A DNA stretch of 64,000 bases from CAMAXB01 sp964476565 (GTDB lineage Bacteria; Verrucomicrobiota; Verrucomicrobiia; Opitutales; Opitutaceae). Position 1 is the stretch's first letter, and each line of letters opens with the position of its first letter. The DNA lies in NCBI GenBank assembly GCA_964476565.1, contig CAYZBG010000021.1:1-64000 (forward strand). The letters run 5' to 3'. Below the pieces are notes generated by a model. It ran no database searches. It was not told the origin of the DNA and saw nothing but the letters and a program-made list of their open reading frames with translations. Both the position numbers and the translations under genes were made by a program. Shown piece by piece: positions 15,456 to 24,936 of this stretch.

Positions 15456-16090
15456 GGCCGGTGCCTCCCTGCTGGATTTACCGCGCGCGCCGCGTAGCGG
15501 TCGCCGCTCCAGTCGGTGATCAGCCCGCGCAAGAACCACGCCCCGATCGCTACGAACGCCATGCCGAGGGCAGCAAAGACGGCGGCCCGCCCCTGCCAGC
15601 CGGGCACGAGGACGGCGTCCGTCGGATCGTCCGGATTTACGAAGGCCGGGATGGACGCACCCGGCGCGTACCGCGTTGCCAGCCGTTCTTCGACCGAGGC
15701 CCGGTCAGCCGTCGCGTCGCTACCGAACGAGACGCGACTCGCGCTCAGAGTGTGTCCGCCCCGCTCGTAACGGTACCCCACGTCCGCCCGGTAGGCCGGG
15801 TTCGTCGACCGCACCTGGCTGACTTCGACGAGACGATTCGTTTCAACGACGGCATTGACCTGCGGCCACGACGCCGAGCGCCAGCCGCGATATAAGTCGT
15901 GTCCATTGCCGAGCAGCGCGGCCGCGCCGATCAGGATCAGTCCCACAGCCACGCCAAGCATCATCGTCGACATTTGATGCGACCATCGCGAGCGCTTGGA
16001 AAACATCCGCGACCACAGGGCCGCGGGTGTCGCGCCCGCAACGAGTCCAGCGATAAAGGCGGCGAGGCCGACAACGAGGAGAACGGTCAT
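15452..16090 (-). CDS. DUF3592-domain membrane protein
   Basis: A 212-residue protein. Two N-terminal TM helices (MTVLLVVGLAAFIAGLVAGA and TMMLGVAVGLILIGAAALL) are followed by a DUF3592-type extracytoplasmic beta domain (RSASWPQVNAVVETNRLVEV, RADVGYRYERGGHTLSASRV, YAPGASIPAFVNPDDP) and a C-terminal TM helix. The pattern of a W.....G/N opening, a Y.Y..GG...S core and a closing NPDDPTDAVL is typical of the domain, which is of unknown function. It overlaps both neighbours by ATGA. Confidence 0.8.
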   Translation of the reverse strand: MTVLLVVGLAAFIAGLVAGATPAALWSRMFSKRSRWSHQMSTMMLGVAVGLILIGAAALLGNGHDLYRGWRSASWPQVNAVVETNRLVEVSQVRSTNPAYRADVGYRYERGGHTLSASRVSFGSDATADRASVEERLATRYAPGASIPAFVNPDDPTDAVLVPGWQGRAAVFAALGMAFVAIGAWFLRGLITDWSGDRYAARAVNPAGRHRP

Positions 16091-17010
16091 GGCGCCGAGG
16101 TCCGCTCCGCCGGCAGCGACGCCAGCGGAACATGGAGAATGTTCCCCGTATAGCCGGTCAGCACGAGGCCGGCCGGACTGAACCCAACATGCGAGAGCGG
16201 CGCCTGCAACGGACGCAGTACGACGGCCAGATCCTGCCAATGGACACCGTCCGCCGAGCGCCACAGCCCGTCGCGTTCGCCGTTCAGCCAGAAGACTCCA
16301 TGCGCGAAGCGCACGACCGGACGCTCGTCCGGTTCGCCGACGGCGGTCCACGACCATTGGCGCTCTTCGACGTCCCAGCGACGCACGCCGCCGATTTCGG
16401 TGATCAAAACGCCGCCGGCCGCAGCCGCGATGACCCCGGGTTGTCGTCCGTTGAACGTGGCCACTGGACGCCATGTGACCAAATCGGGCGACTGGCTCAA
16501 CACATGGCTGCCGTCGTCCGCATCCACCAACGCCCACCAGTCGCGGTTGCCCGCCGACACTTGGAAACCGTGGCCGGCCATGGCAAGCGGCCCGCGCCAC
16601 TGCCGGCCGTCGCGCGTCCACCAGGTGCCGTCGTCGCGGTCGACGAAGAGCACGTCGCCCGCCCGGGCGACGATGGAGACGGCGGCGGTGCCGGGAAGGC
16701 GGACGCGCCGCGGACGAAACGAACCGGTGCCGCTGCGCCAGAGCGCACCGTCCGCCGCGAAGTACAGCGTCGCGCGACCGAAGGCGACCGGGGTCGACAC
16801 GTCGCCTCCGCCGTGCACGCGCACGGCACCGTCGGGTGCCAGGCACCAGAGTCCATCGTTGGAGCCGGCGTACACTGTGCCCGCGATCTCCGTCGCCTCG
16901 TAGGCGAAGGCCGGCGGCGGCACGCGACCGAGGCGTTCCGCGGCGGCAGCGAACGCCGCCATCGGCACCGCCGCGGCCCAGCTGAGCAAGACCAGGAACG
17001 CCGGCCGCAT
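16087..17010 (-). CDS. Secreted beta-propeller (Asp-box/BNR-like) protein
   Basis: A 307-residue protein with a signal peptide (MRPAFLVLLSWAAAVPMAAFA) and a mature part made of repeated four-strand units, such as VYAGSNDGLWCLAPDGAV, WWTRDGRQWRGP and WRSADGVHWQDL. These are Asp-box-type turns (SxDGxxW) found in sialidase- and sortilin-like propellers. No catalytic residues of a sialidase are evident. It looks like a short relative of the giant protein encoded directly upstream, whose stop is 23 bases away, and its stop overlaps the start of the DUF3592 gene. A TTG codon four codons upstream could be an alternative start. Confidence 0.8.
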   Translation of the reverse strand: MRPAFLVLLSWAAAVPMAAFAAAAERLGRVPPPAFAYEATEIAGTVYAGSNDGLWCLAPDGAVRVHGGGDVSTPVAFGRATLYFAADGALWRSGTGSFRPRRVRLPGTAAVSIVARAGDVLFVDRDDGTWWTRDGRQWRGPLAMAGHGFQVSAGNRDWWALVDADDGSHVLSQSPDLVTWRPVATFNGRQPGVIAAAAGGVLITEIGGVRRWDVEERQWSWTAVGEPDERPVVRFAHGVFWLNGERDGLWRSADGVHWQDLAVVLRPLQAPLSHVGFSPAGLVLTGYTGNILHVPLASLPAERTSAP

Positions 17011-17033
17011 GCGCGGGATCAAGCAACGCGCGG

Positions 17034-20000
17034 TCACGGCTGGCGAAGGAGCTCGCCGAGGATGCGCTGGGCGTCGGGATCGCCGGCGGTCCGCGCCCGT
17101 TGCAGCCACAGTTCGCCTTGTTTCGGATTCCTGGTGACATGCTCGCCGCGGAAATACGCCACGCCGAGGATGCGCATCGAGGGCCAATCGCCCGCCTCGG
17201 CGGCTTTCGTGTACCACGCCACCGCCTGGGCGTAATCCTGCGCGAGTCCGCCCTGCCCGTTGGCGTACCACTCGGCGCGGATGCGCATCGCCTCGGGACT
17301 GCCGCTTTCGACCGCCTGACCGATGAGCTCGACCACTTCGCGTTCGGTCTCGGCCACGGTCTCCGCGTTCATGCCGCCCTGCCCGATCTGGGCGAGCTTG
17401 ACGCGCGCCAGCGCCACGTAGGCCGGGACCACGCCGGACTCCGACGCTTGATAGTAGGCGACCAGCGCGCCCCGGATCCGCTCCGGCACATCCTTGCCCA
17501 ACCGACCCTGTTCATACTCGAGGCCTTCGCGGAACAGCGCGGTGCCATTGGCGTAGCGGATCGCACTGTTGGCCGAGCGTGGCCCGGCCTCGCGGGGCGC
17601 GAGTGCCTTGAGCGCGACTCCGCTGCGGGCGAACCACGTTCCCAACGTGCCCGGGTTTTCGGCGAGCAGGGTGCTGCCCTGCCACGCCAGCCCGGTCCAC
17701 TCGCGGTGCCCGGCGCGATGCAGCGCCCACGCCGCACCGTCAGAACTCACGAGCAGCGTACCGGAACTGTCAGCCGCCACGATGGCGTCCTTCGTCACGC
17801 TCAGCGCGACGATCGAGCGGGCCTTGCGGTTGAACACGTCTTCCTCGTCGTCGGCGGGCCGGTAGGCCGAGGTCCACGCAAGGCCGTCTTTGGAGCGGTA
17901 GATCTCGAAACGGCCGCTCTCGTCCATCGCGCCGGCGAGCCAGAACTCGCCCCGTCCCACCGCGAGCAGCGGCGGTTGTCGCGGCGAGCTCCACGCCGAC
18001 CGCTCCCAGGTCCGTCCGCCATCGGTCGAGCGGAGCAGTCCGTTGCCTTCACGCACGAGCAGGATGCCGTTGCCGGCCACGATCTGATCGAGCCTGGCAA
18101 TCGACAGGACGCGCGGCTCCGTCTCGCCCGCCACCTTGACCCGCCAGGCCGTGCGATGGGGAAGTCCGGAGGCGAGCGCCTTTTCCTCCACGTCCGATGC
18201 CACGCGCAGGTCCTCGCCCAGCGCGAGCCGCGACCAGGTCCGTCCGTCGACCGACCGCATCACGAGGCCGCGCGTACCCACCGCGACATAGGCGCCGTCA
18301 GCAAACGTCGCCGAGGTTACGCCGCCGATACGTTCAAATGCGGCCGTGGCGGCGAAACTGTACCCGCGGGCGTCGGCAATCAGCTCGGTTGCACGCCACG
18401 CCTCGCCATCGTCAGAACGCCAGGCCTGAATCTTTCCGCGGTCAGGCGAGTCCGTCGTCGTAACGGTGGTGAAGCCGATCCAGTCGCGGCCGTTCGTCGC
18501 CACACCGGTCAAGATCGCACCTTCGGGCAAACCGCGCAAGGGTCGGACCTCGCCGCTGGCGAGGCGCACGACTCCACCGAACACCGGTCCGGCCCGCACG
18601 GCACGGTCGCCGCCGGCTACCCAGGTCCAGTCCAGCGAATTCCCGCCCAGGGCCAGCGGTCGTTTGTCGGCGTCGTTGATCCACACCCGGCCGTCCTTGC
18701 TCGCGGCCAGCCCGGACGAGCCGGCAGCGTACAGCGTGCCGTCGGCGGAAGCGAGAAGGTGATAGGTGGCGAAGCGTGTCGTCTCCATCGGCATGCCGGC
18801 GAATGCCAGTCGCATCGCCTCCTCCGCCGGTGCGTTCTCCGGGCGCAGCGACTCGGGCGTCCAGCTCACGCCGTCGCCCGATATCGCCGTCCAATTGCCA
18901 TCCGGCGACGGCACGGCCACATAGCGGTCGCCCACCTTCGTCGCACCCATGAGTTGCCAGCGCACGGGAGCGCCCGTCATGCGGACTTGTTCCCAGTCGT
19001 TGATCCCGTCGCGGCTGGTCAAGGTCACGCTCTCGGTGCCCCCGTCCACCGTCAGCCTCCCGTTAAGGTAAATGCGCTCGCCCGCGACGAAGGCTGGCGG
19101 CCGCCAGTCCGCACCCAGCAAGCCCACGTCGCCGGTGGGCGGGCTGTCGACCATGAAGTCCTTGAACGGCGCAACCTTCGCCACCTCGGACCAAGTCAGG
19201 CCGTCGCCGGAGACAAGGCCGAGCCCCGATTGGAGGAATCCGCCCGGTGCGAAGAAGACGCTGCCGTTGAAGACCAGCGTGGTCCCGCGCAGGCTCGCTC
19301 CGTAGGGACCGGCCTCATACTCGCGCCGTTCCCAGGTCACGCCGTCGTTGCTCACCAGCGCTCCGTCGAAGTCGCCCAAGGCAACGAATCGTCCATGGCC
19401 AAAGGCCAGACCAGTGAACCGGGTCTCGCTCCATCGCTGGATCGTGGGAGCCTGAGGCTGCGCGATCGACCAGGTGACGAGGGTGCCACGGTTGCCGACC
19501 GCGACGAGACGGGTGCCGTCGGAGGCGAGACGCACAAAGGCCTCGGCCGTGCCAGCGGCGAGCGGCTTCCAGGCCCCGTTCGTCCACTCCGCCAGGAAGC
19601 CGTTTTCTCCGGCAGCGAAGAGCCGGCGGTTCACTTCGAGGGCGTGGATCAGGGTCGGCCATTGCTCCACCCGTTCCGGGGCGAACCGCCAGGCCTGGTC
19701 GGGGGGCACCGGCTGCGGCGCGGTGACCCCGCCGCGGGCAAAGGCGCGGGCCAGCACTTGGGCATCGAACGGCACGCTAGCCGCCGCCAACGTCGGCAAA
19801 TTGGACGGCATCGGCGCAGCCGCCGGGCGGGCGCCGCCCGCCGCGAGTTGCGCCTTCACCTGGTCCAGCGAGGCGCGCGCGGTTTCAACGCCGAGCGCGA
19901 GTGCCCGCTCCAGATGGTCGCGGGCCTGCGCGAGGTCCACCGGTACGCCCACGCCTTCGCGGTAATACTCGCCCATGACGGCCAAGGCGACCGGGTGGTC

Positions 20001-23000
20001 GTGGGCGACCGCCTTTTGCAGCCATTTGAACGCCTCAGCCCTGCCCTCGTCCGTGCCCGTTTCGGCATGATACCGCGAAACGAGGACCGCCGCATAGATC
20101 ACGCCGCGCTCGACGAGCGGCGCGAGCCCCGCGACGGCAGCCTCGCGCTCTGCAGCGGAAGCAGCGGTCGCGTAACGCCGCTGCCAATACGAATGCTCGG
20201 AAAGGATCGATCCCTTGGCACGATAGGCGTTGAGCAGTTCCTCATCCGTGCCTTCGGAGGGAATCGCGTGGCGGTTGACGTTCAAACCCCACCATTGCCC
20301 GGCCTCCTCCGACTTCGCGACCGATGCACCGGTGAGATAGAGCGTGGTCAGGTCGATCAGGGCGCCCGCATCGTCACGCATCGCCCGCGCCAGAATCGCC
20401 GCCATGTCGTAATCCTTCCGCCCCGTCGGGGCGGCGGCCGGAGGCGAAAAGCGCGTCACTGTCCACTGCGCCGTCACCTTCTGGTACTCGGCCCGTCCGG
20501 CGGGCGCCTGACGCGCCGCGAGCGTACGGCGCGCCCACGCCCGTTGAGCCTCGGGGAATCGGTTGACCACATACTCCTCCCCCTCTGCCAGACCGGCGGC
20601 GAGAAAATCGTCCAGCGACACCACGCGGGCCACGCGATCGTAGGCCCAGCCCCGCACCCGGCTCACAAGGTCGGCCGGGAGGAAGGGATCCTGCAAGCCG
20701 CCCTCGAGTCCGCGGGTCGCCTCCAGCCAGGCCGCGGTCGTGGACGCAGCGGAGAACTCCGCATCCCAACGGGCGAAGCGGGCCTCCAGGCTCATCACCG
20801 CCTGCTGCTCCGGCGTGGCCAGCAGGAGCGAAGCCGCATCGCGCGCCACGGGCGCCAGCGGTTCGCGCGAAGCGATCGCCGCCTTGAGTCGCGCCACCTC
20901 GGGGGCCGCCTGGGCGCGACCGGCGGCGAGCGCCTTCTCGTACCAGGAAAGGGCGAGGGCGAGGTCCGCGGCCACGCCCGTGCCGGCGCGATGCATCACG
21001 CCGAGGTTGAACATCGCATCGACGTTGCCGGCCTCCGCCGCCTCGGTCCACTTCGCCAGCGCCGCACTGAAGTTGCCGGCCTGGTAGGCCGCGAGTCCTT
21101 CGTTGAACCGCAGGGCCGGACGGAGGAGCGCCACCTGCGCCGGCGCGTCCTTCTGCCCCGCCGCGGCCGCCTTCTCGTACCAGGAAAGCGCGGCCGCGAG
21201 ATCGCGGGGAACGCCTTCGCCGTTCCGGTGCAGCACGGCGAGATTGAACATCGCGTCGGCCGATCCGGCTTCGGCGGCGCCGGTCCAGGCCTTGAGGGCT
21301 GCGGCGTAGTCCTTCCTTTGATACGCCGCGCGGCCTTCCGCGTGCAGACGGCGGGCGGCGATGCCGGAGCGGAGGGCCGCCATGACCGTCGGCGTCGCGG
21401 CCACGATCTCCTGCCTCGTAGGAACGCGGGGGGTGGAGGCCAGCGCCGGGCCCGTGTCGGCCCCCTGACCTTCCGGCCAGAAATCCAGGCCCCGCGACCG
21501 CGCCTGCGCAATCCGCCCGTCGGGCAGGATCCAGATCGAGCCCGGGGGAGTGTTCGCCGGCTTCCAGACCAGCCCCTCGTCACCCTCGCTGATCAGGACG
21601 GAGTGGCCGTAGGCCAGCCAGTGCCTCTGGCCGTCATGGACCAGGCCGCGGAAGCTGTTCTGCGCCCACGTACCGGGCAGCACGAGGTCCGGCACGACGG
21701 TCCATTGACGGCCGTCCTCCGAGACGGACAGTGTCACGACGAGGGCGTCGCGCCCGTAGTCGCGCGCCTCGTCGATGCGAAAGAGCCGCTTGCCCGACCA
21801 GCGCAGTTCCGGAATGCCGGCGAGATGCGGCTCCAGGGCCTGGAGATCCCAGCGCTTGAAGTCCTCGGTCGAGAGAATGCCCTGATCGCGCAGGGCGAAG
21901 ACGTAGCGCGCGCCAAGGCGGACCATGCCGTCAACCACCCCGGGGACTTCATGCGTCAGCCAAGGTTCGGTTTCGGAGGCACGCTGCAGCAGCAGATAGC
22001 GCCCCCCGGCCGATACGGCGGCGAAAACCTGGCCGTCGATCGCCCAGAGGCTCTGAAACTGCGTCGCGCCGGCCGGAAGGGCACGACGCCCCCGGAGGGC
22101 ACCGGTCCGCGCATCCAGTTCCACCAACTCACGCCCGGAGCCAACCCGGGCGAGCAGGGTATTGCCAACCGCCGCAAGCTCGTCGATCTGCTCGCCCTGG
22201 AGCGCAAAGCGTTGAAACGGAGCGCCCGGATCCGCCACCCAGATGCCGGGCGCGTTGCCCCAAGAATAGAGGAACAGACGGCTGCCGGCCTGGACCCACT
22301 GCGAACTGGGATTGAGAGGCAGAGACGAGGGCAGGCGATCAAGGCGAGGCAGCACGGGCGCGCCGATCGAGAGGATCGGATCGCCCGCGGCCACCGGCGG
22401 TGTCCACGCCGTGGCCAGCACGCGCTGACCTGCGTTCACCGCGAGCAGCCGCCCGTTCGCCACGCGCAACTCCGACAGTTCATCGCCCTGAAGCGCAGCA
22501 AGGGGTGTCTCGCCGCCATACCAGGCGCGGCCGTCCTCCGACCAGAGCAGGGCAGAGCCACCGCGCAGCCAGAACCGCCCGCTGCCGTAACTGACGGCCG
22601 GATACGCCCACGCGCGATCGAGGGCGGCCCGCAGGACGGCGCCCGCCGGTTCGTCCGCCGTGAAGGCCTGCACGTGACGTTGATTGCCGGCGATCGTGAG
22701 GACCACCGCCCGGCCGTTCCCAGCCGCGAGGTCCGACGCTGCCGCGCCCTCTGCCAACGTGGCCACGGCGGACCAGGTCCGCAGGTCCTGCGTCGTGTGG
22801 ACGACGGTCCGGCCGTCGATCCACGGCGTCGCCCACCACCGATCTCCGTCCCAGACGAGTTTCCCGAGGTTGGGATCCCCGGCCGGACCGGACACTCGGC
22901 GCCAGGCGTTCAGGTCGGCGCTTTCCCAATACTGGATAGGATTGGCCGTCGCGATCCACCGGCTGCCCTCGCGGCGCAGACCGATAGCCAGGGTGTCGTC

Positions 23001-24302
23001 CGGCCACGAGGTGATCGGCGTGAAATCCAGGGTATCCAATGGCGCCCGCCAAAGGCGGTTCCCGGCGGCCACCACGATCTGCCCCTCATGCACGTCGACG
23101 CTGGTGACCTGGGCCTCGTCGCCCCGCCAGACCTGGGTGAAACCGGGCTCGCCATCCGCGCGGCGCCAAAGTCCGTTGTCCGTGGCCAGCCACCACGCGT
23201 TCGCGGCGTAGGTGGAGGCGACGACTGAGAAAGGCACCTGGAAAAGATCGTCCCCCAGCCGTTCAACCGCGGGCGCCGGCGGCGGCGGAGCCGACAAGGC
23301 GAGGCTGCCCTCGAGCACCGCGTTCAGTTCGACTGCGGACAACCGCAGGATCTGGCCATCGGTCGTCGCCACGACCACGCCGCCTGGCACGTCGGTGATG
23401 GCGGCGAGTTGCACCGGGCCTTCGCCATCCGCCATCGCCATCGGCGAGGCGGTCGCGACGAAGCCGTGCAGGAGCGCAGTGGCAGGGGTCCACGTCAGGC
23501 CGTCACTCGACACCCGCAGGCCCTCCATCGCACCATCGATCCACAGGCGGTCGGCGGCCACCCAAAGACCACGAATCTCGAACAGTCCGTCGAAGGTCTG
23601 CGGCTCGGCGGGAGGCTCGGCGGCCGGATGGGTCCGCACGGTGCCGTCCACTGCCATGACGAGGCGATCCTGATGTACGACGAGCGTCCCGCTCGCGTTC
23701 TCCACCTCCATGGGCTCACCCCAAGTCCATGCCTTCAGGTCGCGGGAGCGCCCGAGTTTGAGGGTCCAGTCCGGCGTGGGACCCAAGGCCCACCACCAAC
23801 CGGAGGCAAAGACTACATCCGCCTGCGCGGGTACGTCGTCAGGCAACCGCTCCCAGCGTCCGTCACCGCTTCCTGAATACAGCGCGGTGCCGATGGAAAG
23901 AAACCAACGGTCATGCACCCGCTGGACCCGGCTGGCCGCCGGATCGGCGTCGGCATGGGGCAGCGGCTGCCGCTCCCAGCGATCGGAGCCGGCCGACGAC
24001 GCCCAGAGACCGTCTTCGGCCATGGCCAGGCGCCGGTTCCCGTCGGAGGCAAACGACGACACGAAGCCGCCCTGCGCCAGGACCGGGGAGAACGCCGGGG
24101 CGCCCTTGCCCATGCGCCAGAGGCCCCCGGACGACCACGCGTACCGGGCGTCCGGGTCTTCGGCCACGCCGAGCAGCAGACCCGCCTCGGCCGGGAGCAC
24201 CGTCCGTTCGACGGCGAACCCGATCGGCATCGCAACCCAGGCCAACAAGGCACCCACAACCAGACCACGCCAACGCCGCGAGACCAGGGTACGATTCACC
24301 AT
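17034..24302 (-). CDS. Giant secreted protein: Asp-box beta-propellers interleaved with Sel1 repeats
   Basis: A protein of 2422 residues, first gene of a six-gene operon. ATG 24302 is followed by a signal/anchor sequence (RGLVVGALLAWVAMPIGFA). Residues about 30-980 and 1510-2240 are propeller blocks with at least a dozen Asp-box turns, including STDGGRTWE, SVDGRTWS, SGDGLTWS, SNDGVTWE and SEDGRQWT. Between and after them are Sel1/TPR repeats: about 1000-1130 (AMFNLAVLHRNGEGVPRDLA, AMFNLGVMHRAGTGVAADLA), about 1420-1500 (ALAVMGEYYREGVGVPVDLA) and the C-terminal 160 residues (RILGVAYFRGEHVTRNPKQG). No hydrolase active site was recognised. It is probably periplasmic or surface bound and acts as a very large interaction scaffold. 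Confidence 0.82.
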   Translation of the reverse strand: MVNRTLVSRRWRGLVVGALLAWVAMPIGFAVERTVLPAEAGLLLGVAEDPDARYAWSSGGLWRMGKGAPAFSPVLAQGGFVSSFASDGNRRLAMAEDGLWASSAGSDRWERQPLPHADADPAASRVQRVHDRWFLSIGTALYSGSGDGRWERLPDDVPAQADVVFASGWWWALGPTPDWTLKLGRSRDLKAWTWGEPMEVENASGTLVVHQDRLVMAVDGTVRTHPAAEPPAEPQTFDGLFEIRGLWVAADRLWIDGAMEGLRVSSDGLTWTPATALLHGFVATASPMAMADGEGPVQLAAITDVPGGVVVATTDGQILRLSAVELNAVLEGSLALSAPPPPAPAVERLGDDLFQVPFSVVASTYAANAWWLATDNGLWRRADGEPGFTQVWRGDEAQVTSVDVHEGQIVVAAGNRLWRAPLDTLDFTPITSWPDDTLAIGLRREGSRWIATANPIQYWESADLNAWRRVSGPAGDPNLGKLVWDGDRWWATPWIDGRTVVHTTQDLRTWSAVATLAEGAAASDLAAGNGRAVVLTIAGNQRHVQAFTADEPAGAVLRAALDRAWAYPAVSYGSGRFWLRGGSALLWSEDGRAWYGGETPLAALQGDELSELRVANGRLLAVNAGQRVLATAWTPPVAAGDPILSIGAPVLPRLDRLPSSLPLNPSSQWVQAGSRLFLYSWGNAPGIWVADPGAPFQRFALQGEQIDELAAVGNTLLARVGSGRELVELDARTGALRGRRALPAGATQFQSLWAIDGQVFAAVSAGGRYLLLQRASETEPWLTHEVPGVVDGMVRLGARYVFALRDQGILSTEDFKRWDLQALEPHLAGIPELRWSGKRLFRIDEARDYGRDALVVTLSVSEDGRQWTVVPDLVLPGTWAQNSFRGLVHDGQRHWLAYGHSVLISEGDEGLVWKPANTPPGSIWILPDGRIAQARSRGLDFWPEGQGADTGPALASTPRVPTRQEIVAATPTVMAALRSGIAARRLHAEGRAAYQRKDYAAALKAWTGAAEAGSADAMFNLAVLHRNGEGVPRDLAAALSWYEKAAAAGQKDAPAQVALLRPALRFNEGLAAYQAGNFSAALAKWTEAAEAGNVDAMFNLGVMHRAGTGVAADLALALSWYEKALAAGRAQAAPEVARLKAAIASREPLAPVARDAASLLLATPEQQAVMSLEARFARWDAEFSAASTTAAWLEATRGLEGGLQDPFLPADLVSRVRGWAYDRVARVVSLDDFLAAGLAEGEEYVVNRFPEAQRAWARRTLAARQAPAGRAEYQKVTAQWTVTRFSPPAAAPTGRKDYDMAAILARAMRDDAGALIDLTTLYLTGASVAKSEEAGQWWGLNVNRHAIPSEGTDEELLNAYRAKGSILSEHSYWQRRYATAASAAEREAAVAGLAPLVERGVIYAAVLVSRYHAETGTDEGRAEAFKWLQKAVAHDHPVALAVMGEYYREGVGVPVDLAQARDHLERALALGVETARASLDQVKAQLAAGGARPAAAPMPSNLPTLAAASVPFDAQVLARAFARGGVTAPQPVPPDQAWRFAPERVEQWPTLIHALEVNRRLFAAGENGFLAEWTNGAWKPLAAGTAEAFVRLASDGTRLVAVGNRGTLVTWSIAQPQAPTIQRWSETRFTGLAFGHGRFVALGDFDGALVSNDGVTWERREYEAGPYGASLRGTTLVFNGSVFFAPGGFLQSGLGLVSGDGLTWSEVAKVAPFKDFMVDSPPTGDVGLLGADWRPPAFVAGERIYLNGRLTVDGGTESVTLTSRDGINDWEQVRMTGAPVRWQLMGATKVGDRYVAVPSPDGNWTAISGDGVSWTPESLRPENAPAEEAMRLAFAGMPMETTRFATYHLLASADGTLYAAGSSGLAASKDGRVWINDADKRPLALGGNSLDWTWVAGGDRAVRAGPVFGGVVRLASGEVRPLRGLPEGAILTGVATNGRDWIGFTTVTTTDSPDRGKIQAWRSDDGEAWRATELIADARGYSFAATAAFERIGGVTSATFADGAYVAVGTRGLVMRSVDGRTWSRLALGEDLRVASDVEEKALASGLPHRTAWRVKVAGETEPRVLSIARLDQIVAGNGILLVREGNGLLRSTDGGRTWERSAWSSPRQPPLLAVGRGEFWLAGAMDESGRFEIYRSKDGLAWTSAYRPADDEEDVFNRKARSIVALSVTKDAIVAADSSGTLLVSSDGAAWALHRAGHREWTGLAWQGSTLLAENPGTLGTWFARSGVALKALAPREAGPRSANSAIRYANGTALFREGLEYEQGRLGKDVPERIRGALVAYYQASESGVVPAYVALARVKLAQIGQGGMNAETVAETEREVVELIGQAVESGSPEAMRIRAEWYANGQGGLAQDYAQAVAWYTKAAEAGDWPSMRILGVAYFRGEHVTRNPKQGELWLQRARTAGDPDAQRILGELLRQP

Positions 24303-24512
24303 ATGGATACAGGCAAGGGTCGGCCGTTGCCGTGTCAAAACCGCACGCGTACAAAAACTTGGAAAACGGCAGACCCTCCTCCCCTGAACGCGGTAGGCCG
24401 ATCGCCGGCGGGAACATGCTTCCACGCTGGACGGGGTGCCAATCCAAGATGCGGACTCGAGAGCGAGCCGGCGGCCGGCAGTCCGGAGTCCGAAGACGCC
24501 AGGTGCTCCAAG

Positions 24513-24542
24513 AAAAAGGCCGGCCCGCGAAGGGGCCGGCCT
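24513..24542 (-). terminator. Rho-independent terminator after glnK (copy 1)
   Basis: Read on the minus strand, a 10-base stem AGGCCGGCCC/GGGCCGGCCT (24542-24533 and 24526-24517) with a 6-base loop is followed by TTTTT. It lies 30 bases after the glnK stop and insulates the ammonium module from the propeller operon. Confidence 0.85.
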
Positions 24543-24571
24543 GGGAAAACCTGGGAAACGACGGTGGGCGC

Positions 24572-24910
24572 TCAGAGCGCGGACTCGCCGCGTTCGTCGG
24601 TGCGGATGCGGATGACTTCCTCGAGGTTGGCGACGAAGATCTTGCCGTCGCCGATCTTGCCCGTCTTGGCGCCCTTCACGATCGCGTCGATGGTGCGGCC
24701 GACGAGGTCGTCGGCCACGGCCACCTCGATCTTCACCTTGGGCAGGAAGTCCACGGTGTATTCGCTGCCGCGGTAGATCTCGGTGTGGCCCTTCTGCCGG
24801 CCAAAGCCCTTCACCTCGGTCACGGTCATACCCTCCACACCGATCTCGGCGAGGGCAGCTTTCACTTCCTCGAGCTTGAACGGTTTGATGATGGCAATGA
24901 TGAGTTTCAT
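24572..24910 (-). CDS. glnK: PII nitrogen regulatory protein GlnK, copy 1
   Basis: A 112-residue PII protein. The T-loop GHTEIYRGSEYTVDF carries Tyr51, the residue uridylylated in proteobacterial PII, and the B- and C-loop motifs (TGKIGDGKIFV, RIRTDERG) are intact, so it should bind ATP/ADP and 2-oxoglutarate. GlnK proteins dock on AmtB trimers and block ammonium uptake when nitrogen is plentiful. It follows amtB by 26 bases in the same operon and is closed by a strong terminator. It is about 81% identical to copy 2 (21 differences), and most differences cluster in residues 60-80 and 90-101. Confidence 0.97.
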   Translation of the reverse strand: MKLIIAIIKPFKLEEVKAALAEIGVEGMTVTEVKGFGRQKGHTEIYRGSEYTVDFLPKVKIEVAVADDLVGRTIDAIVKGAKTGKIGDGKIFVANLEEVIRIRTDERGESAL

Positions 24911-24936
24911 GGAGTGTGGGTGGTGGGAGGTTGGGC

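Noticed and set aside
17100..23228. A 2042-codon open frame on the plus strand opposite the giant propeller gene
   Set aside because: It has no domain pattern, is rich in Arg, Pro and His as expected from antisense reading of GC-rich code, and lies fully inside a gene with clear Asp-box and Sel1 repeats.
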